From Alistipes sp. (GTDB lineage: Bacteria; Bacteroidota; Bacteroidia; Bacteroidales; Rikenellaceae), in assembly GCA_017391435.1 (NCBI GenBank), contig JAFOYS010000323.1, positions 1 through 7,546 of the forward strand: a stretch of DNA of 7,546 nt. Direction: 5' to 3'. The position numbers and the translations under genes were made by a program. The notes under the pieces were generated by a model that was not told where the DNA came from, did not search any database, and saw only the letters and a list, made by a program, of their open reading frames with translations. This document shows positions 5,624 through 7,546 of the stretch, one piece after another; the stretch's first letter is position 1; every line of letters starts with the position of its first letter.

Positions 5624-6430
5624 ATGATTTTAAGAGCAAACTGTAAGATAAACATAGGGCTTGATGTCCTTCGTCGCCGTGAGGATGGTTTTCACGAGCT
5701 CAGTACCGTTATGTATCCTGTACAAGGGCTTTATGATACACTCACTGTAGTCAGGAGCGAGGAGATGACCTTTAAGCAGACGGGTATTTGTGTAGACTGC
5801 CCTACAGAGAAGAATCTCTGCGTTAAGGCTGCAAGATTGATGCAAAGGTGCTATGGCGTTGACAATGTGGCTATTACGCTTGATAAGCGCGTGCCTTTTG
5901 GTGCTGGTCTTGGTGGTGGAAGTAGCGATGCTACGGCGGTTATACTTGCTATGAATGAGCTTTTTGACCTATCTCTTTCTGAGCAGGAACTGACTGCAAG
6001 AGCGGCGGAGTTAGGTAGCGATACGGCATTTTTTGTTCGCAATACTCCACAGTTATGTACGGGTCGTGGTGAGGTTATGACCCCTATTGCCCTTCCATTA
6101 GCGGGGTTGTGGTTGGTTGTTATAAAGCCAGAGGTTAGCGTCTCTACGGCTGAGGCCTACGGCGGGGTAAAACCTTTTGTGCCAGAGGTTTCGCTTGATG
6201 TGCTGTTGGCGCGACCAATAGAGCAGTGGCAGGGCGTTGTAAAGAACGATTTTGAGGCTCATATCTTTAAGTCACACCCTCTGCTTGGCAACCTTAAGCA
6301 GCAACTGCTTGATGCAGGAGCGATTTATGCCTCAATGTCTGGTTCTGGTTCGGCTCTGTTTGGAATATTTGACTGTCGGCCAGAAATCAATTTTGATTCA
6401 ACAATTTTTACACATATTGAGCAGTTATGA
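5624..6430 (+). CDS. ispE: 4-diphosphocytidyl-2-C-methyl-D-erythritol kinase
   Basis: This 268-residue cytosolic GHMP kinase phosphorylates CDP-methylerythritol with ATP, a step in the methylerythritol phosphate route to isoprenoid precursors. Seen in order: ANCKINIGLDVL with catalytic-type Lys8, DGFHELSTVM (21-30), the glycine-rich ATP loop PFGAGLGGGSSDATA (91-105), GSDTAFF with Asp133 as the probable catalytic base, and MSGSGSALFG (238-247). I chose ATG 5624 because it begins the family motif (MILRANCKIN), gives the normal length, and sits just after a good promoter. An in-frame ATG at 5465 would add 53 residues unlike the family and run through the divergent promoter. The stop overlaps the next start by 4 bases (ATGA), suggesting translational coupling. 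Confidence 0.95.
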   Translation: MILRANCKINIGLDVLRRREDGFHELSTVMYPVQGLYDTLTVVRSEEMTFKQTGICVDCPTEKNLCVKAARLMQRCYGVDNVAITLDKRVPFGAGLGGGSSDATAVILAMNELFDLSLSEQELTARAAELGSDTAFFVRNTPQLCTGRGEVMTPIALPLAGLWLVVIKPEVSVSTAEAYGGVKPFVPEVSLDVLLARPIEQWQGVVKNDFEAHIFKSHPLLGNLKQQLLDAGAIYASMSGSGSALFGIFDCRPEINFDSTIFTHIEQL

Positions 6431-7335
6431 AACGACTTTTAACCTTTACACTTGCAGCCTTTGTGGCTGTTGCTACTATGGCGCAGAGCCTAAATTGTGG
6501 CTCATATAACATTCGTATGCACTCAAAGGTGGACTATAAGAGGGGTGATGGCTGGACAGAGCGTCGCGAGATTATGTGCGATCTTATAGCCTTTACTGCC
6601 TTTGATATCTTCGGTGCTCAGGAGGTCTGCCACGACCAGTTGGAGTATATGCTTGAGCGTATGCCTGAGTACGACTATATTGGCGTTGCTCGCGATGATG
6701 GCAAGAAGAAGGGTGAGTATAGTCCGGTATTCTACCGCCGAGACCGCTTTGAACTGCTTGATAGCGGAACATTCTGGCTCTCGGAGACTCCAGAGAAGGT
6801 CTCTTATGGTTGGGATGCAGCTTGCCGTAGAGTGTGTAGCTGGGGATATTTTAAGGATAAGCAGACAAAGAAGAAGTTCTGGTTCTTCAATACCCATATG
6901 GACCATAAAGGTAAGACCGCTCGCGTAGAGGGTGCAAAGCTTGTTATCTCAAAAATCAAGCAGATGTGTGGTAATAAGGCAAATGTTATCCTTACGGGCG
7001 ACTTTAATGTGGCTCAAGATAGCCCAGCCTATAACACCTTTGCTCAGAGTGGACTGCTCAAGGATGCATATACCCTTGCACCTATCAAGCACGCCCCTGC
7101 AGGCACATTTAACAACTTCAAGGTCGGTACACACTCGCCAAAGCGCATTGACCATATCTTTGTTGCAGGATGCGATGTTGCCCGCTACGGAATCCTTACA
7201 TACCACTACTGGAGCGACAATAACGGCACTGATGCCACCCTTAACGATGCCCCTACAGGCCTAACGGCTGAGCACCGCGGTGTGCATATGCACTCCGACC
7301 ACTACCCAGTGCAGGTGTTTGTAAATCTGAAGTAG
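6427..7335 (+). CDS. Secreted endonuclease/exonuclease/phosphatase (EEP) family protein
   Basis: The 302-residue protein has a Sec signal peptide (MKRLL, hydrophobic core, cleavage likely after ATMAQ near residue 20). The mature part is one EEP metal-dependent phosphoesterase domain: SYNIR with Asn28, GAQEV with metal-binding Glu66, FNTHMDH with His157, LTGDFN with Asp192 and Asn194, RIDHIF (240-245), and the C-terminal SDHYPV with catalytic-type His292. All expected active-site residues are present, so it should be active. EEP proteins cut nucleic acids, inositol phosphates or phospholipids; the substrate is not readable here. Its start overlaps ispE by ATGA and it probably shares the ispE promoter, though a periplasmic or secreted hydrolase has no obvious link to isoprenoid synthesis. 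A strong terminator follows 47 bases after the TAG stop. Confidence 0.9.
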   Translation: MKRLLTFTLAAFVAVATMAQSLNCGSYNIRMHSKVDYKRGDGWTERREIMCDLIAFTAFDIFGAQEVCHDQLEYMLERMPEYDYIGVARDDGKKKGEYSPVFYRRDRFELLDSGTFWLSETPEKVSYGWDAACRRVCSWGYFKDKQTKKKFWFFNTHMDHKGKTARVEGAKLVISKIKQMCGNKANVILTGDFNVAQDSPAYNTFAQSGLLKDAYTLAPIKHAPAGTFNNFKVGTHSPKRIDHIFVAGCDVARYGILTYHYWSDNNGTDATLNDAPTGLTAEHRGVHMHSDHYPVQVFVNLK

Positions 7336-7381
7336 CCCTACCCCGACTAAAATAGAGAGGCTGACTTTTTGGTAGCACTTT

Positions 7382-7414
7382 ATAGGCGGTGAATTTTATT
7401 TCACCGCCTATTTT
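7382..7414 (+). terminator. Intrinsic terminator of the ispE-EEP operon
   Basis: A perfect 12-bp stem (ATAGGCGGTGAA at 7382-7393 with TTCACCGCCTAT at 7400-7411), a six-base TTTTAT loop and a T-run directly after (7411-7414). It ends the two-gene plus-strand unit. Confidence 0.9.
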
Positions 7415-7415
7415 G

Positions 7416-7546
7416 TTGATATACATTGCATTAGGTTGTTGTGTTGTAAAACGACTTTTGTGCAAAAATGGTTTAAGCGTTGATTTTACCCTTTTGTGTG
7501 TAGTCTTCTATGTAGTATAAATTAAGTATAATTAAGATATAATATG
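7416..7546. other. AT-rich non-coding stretch before a possible next gene
   Basis: No ORF of gene quality is seen. Near the end lies an imperfect tandem decamer, AATTAAGTAT (7520-7529) and AATTAAGATA (7530-7539), followed by an ATG at 7544-7546 cut by the window edge. This looks like a 5' leader of a plus-strand gene. I found TTTTG-containing stretches (7456-7460, 7492-7495) but no full TAnnTTTG promoter with a well-spaced TTG. Confidence 0.4.

Overview
The window looks like chromosomal DNA from a member of the Bacteroidota, most likely Bacteroidales. Starts lack Shine-Dalgarno sequences and sit behind A/T-rich leaders. Three promoters carry the TAnnTTTG -7 box typical of this phylum. The gene set (eukaryote-like GlgB, CdaA-type diadenylate cyclase, lipidated OmpH/Skp, IspE, secreted endonuclease/exonuclease/phosphatase protein) also fits. 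Genus cannot be fixed from sequence alone. Codon choice (GAG and AAG preferred) is similar in all genes, so nothing looks recently acquired.

Layout. 1-1064 (+): 3' part of a helveticin J-like beta-propeller protein, cut by the left edge. 1070-1180: long imperfect inverted repeat. 1253-3283 (+): glycogen branching enzyme (glgB). 3283-3745: a 460-base gap between converging genes, filled almost end to end by three further inverted repeats (128, 63 and 121 nt) and two compact hairpins. 3745-5118 (-): probable two-gene unit of an OmpH/Skp-like lipoprotein followed by dacA. 5206-5544 (-): small protein of unknown function. 5569-5622: a symmetric divergent promoter region. 5624-7335 (+): ispE overlapping by 4 bases a secreted EEP-family protein, closed by a strong intrinsic terminator at 7382-7414. 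7416-7546: AT-rich, no gene seen, ending in an ATG at the window edge.

How the genes relate. The CDSs are mostly housekeeping: glycogen branching, isoprenoid precursor synthesis, envelope chaperoning and c-di-AMP signalling. They do not form one pathway. I found no CRISPR array, transposase, tRNA, rRNA or obvious defence system. The most unusual content is non-coding: long near-gene-end hairpins on both sides of glgB and in the convergent gap, and a divergent promoter whose two -7 boxes are the arms of a perfect 11-bp palindrome, which predicts a leaderless or nearly leaderless ispE mRNA. The most interesting protein is the helveticin J-like one, a fold best known from a Lactobacillus bacteriocin.
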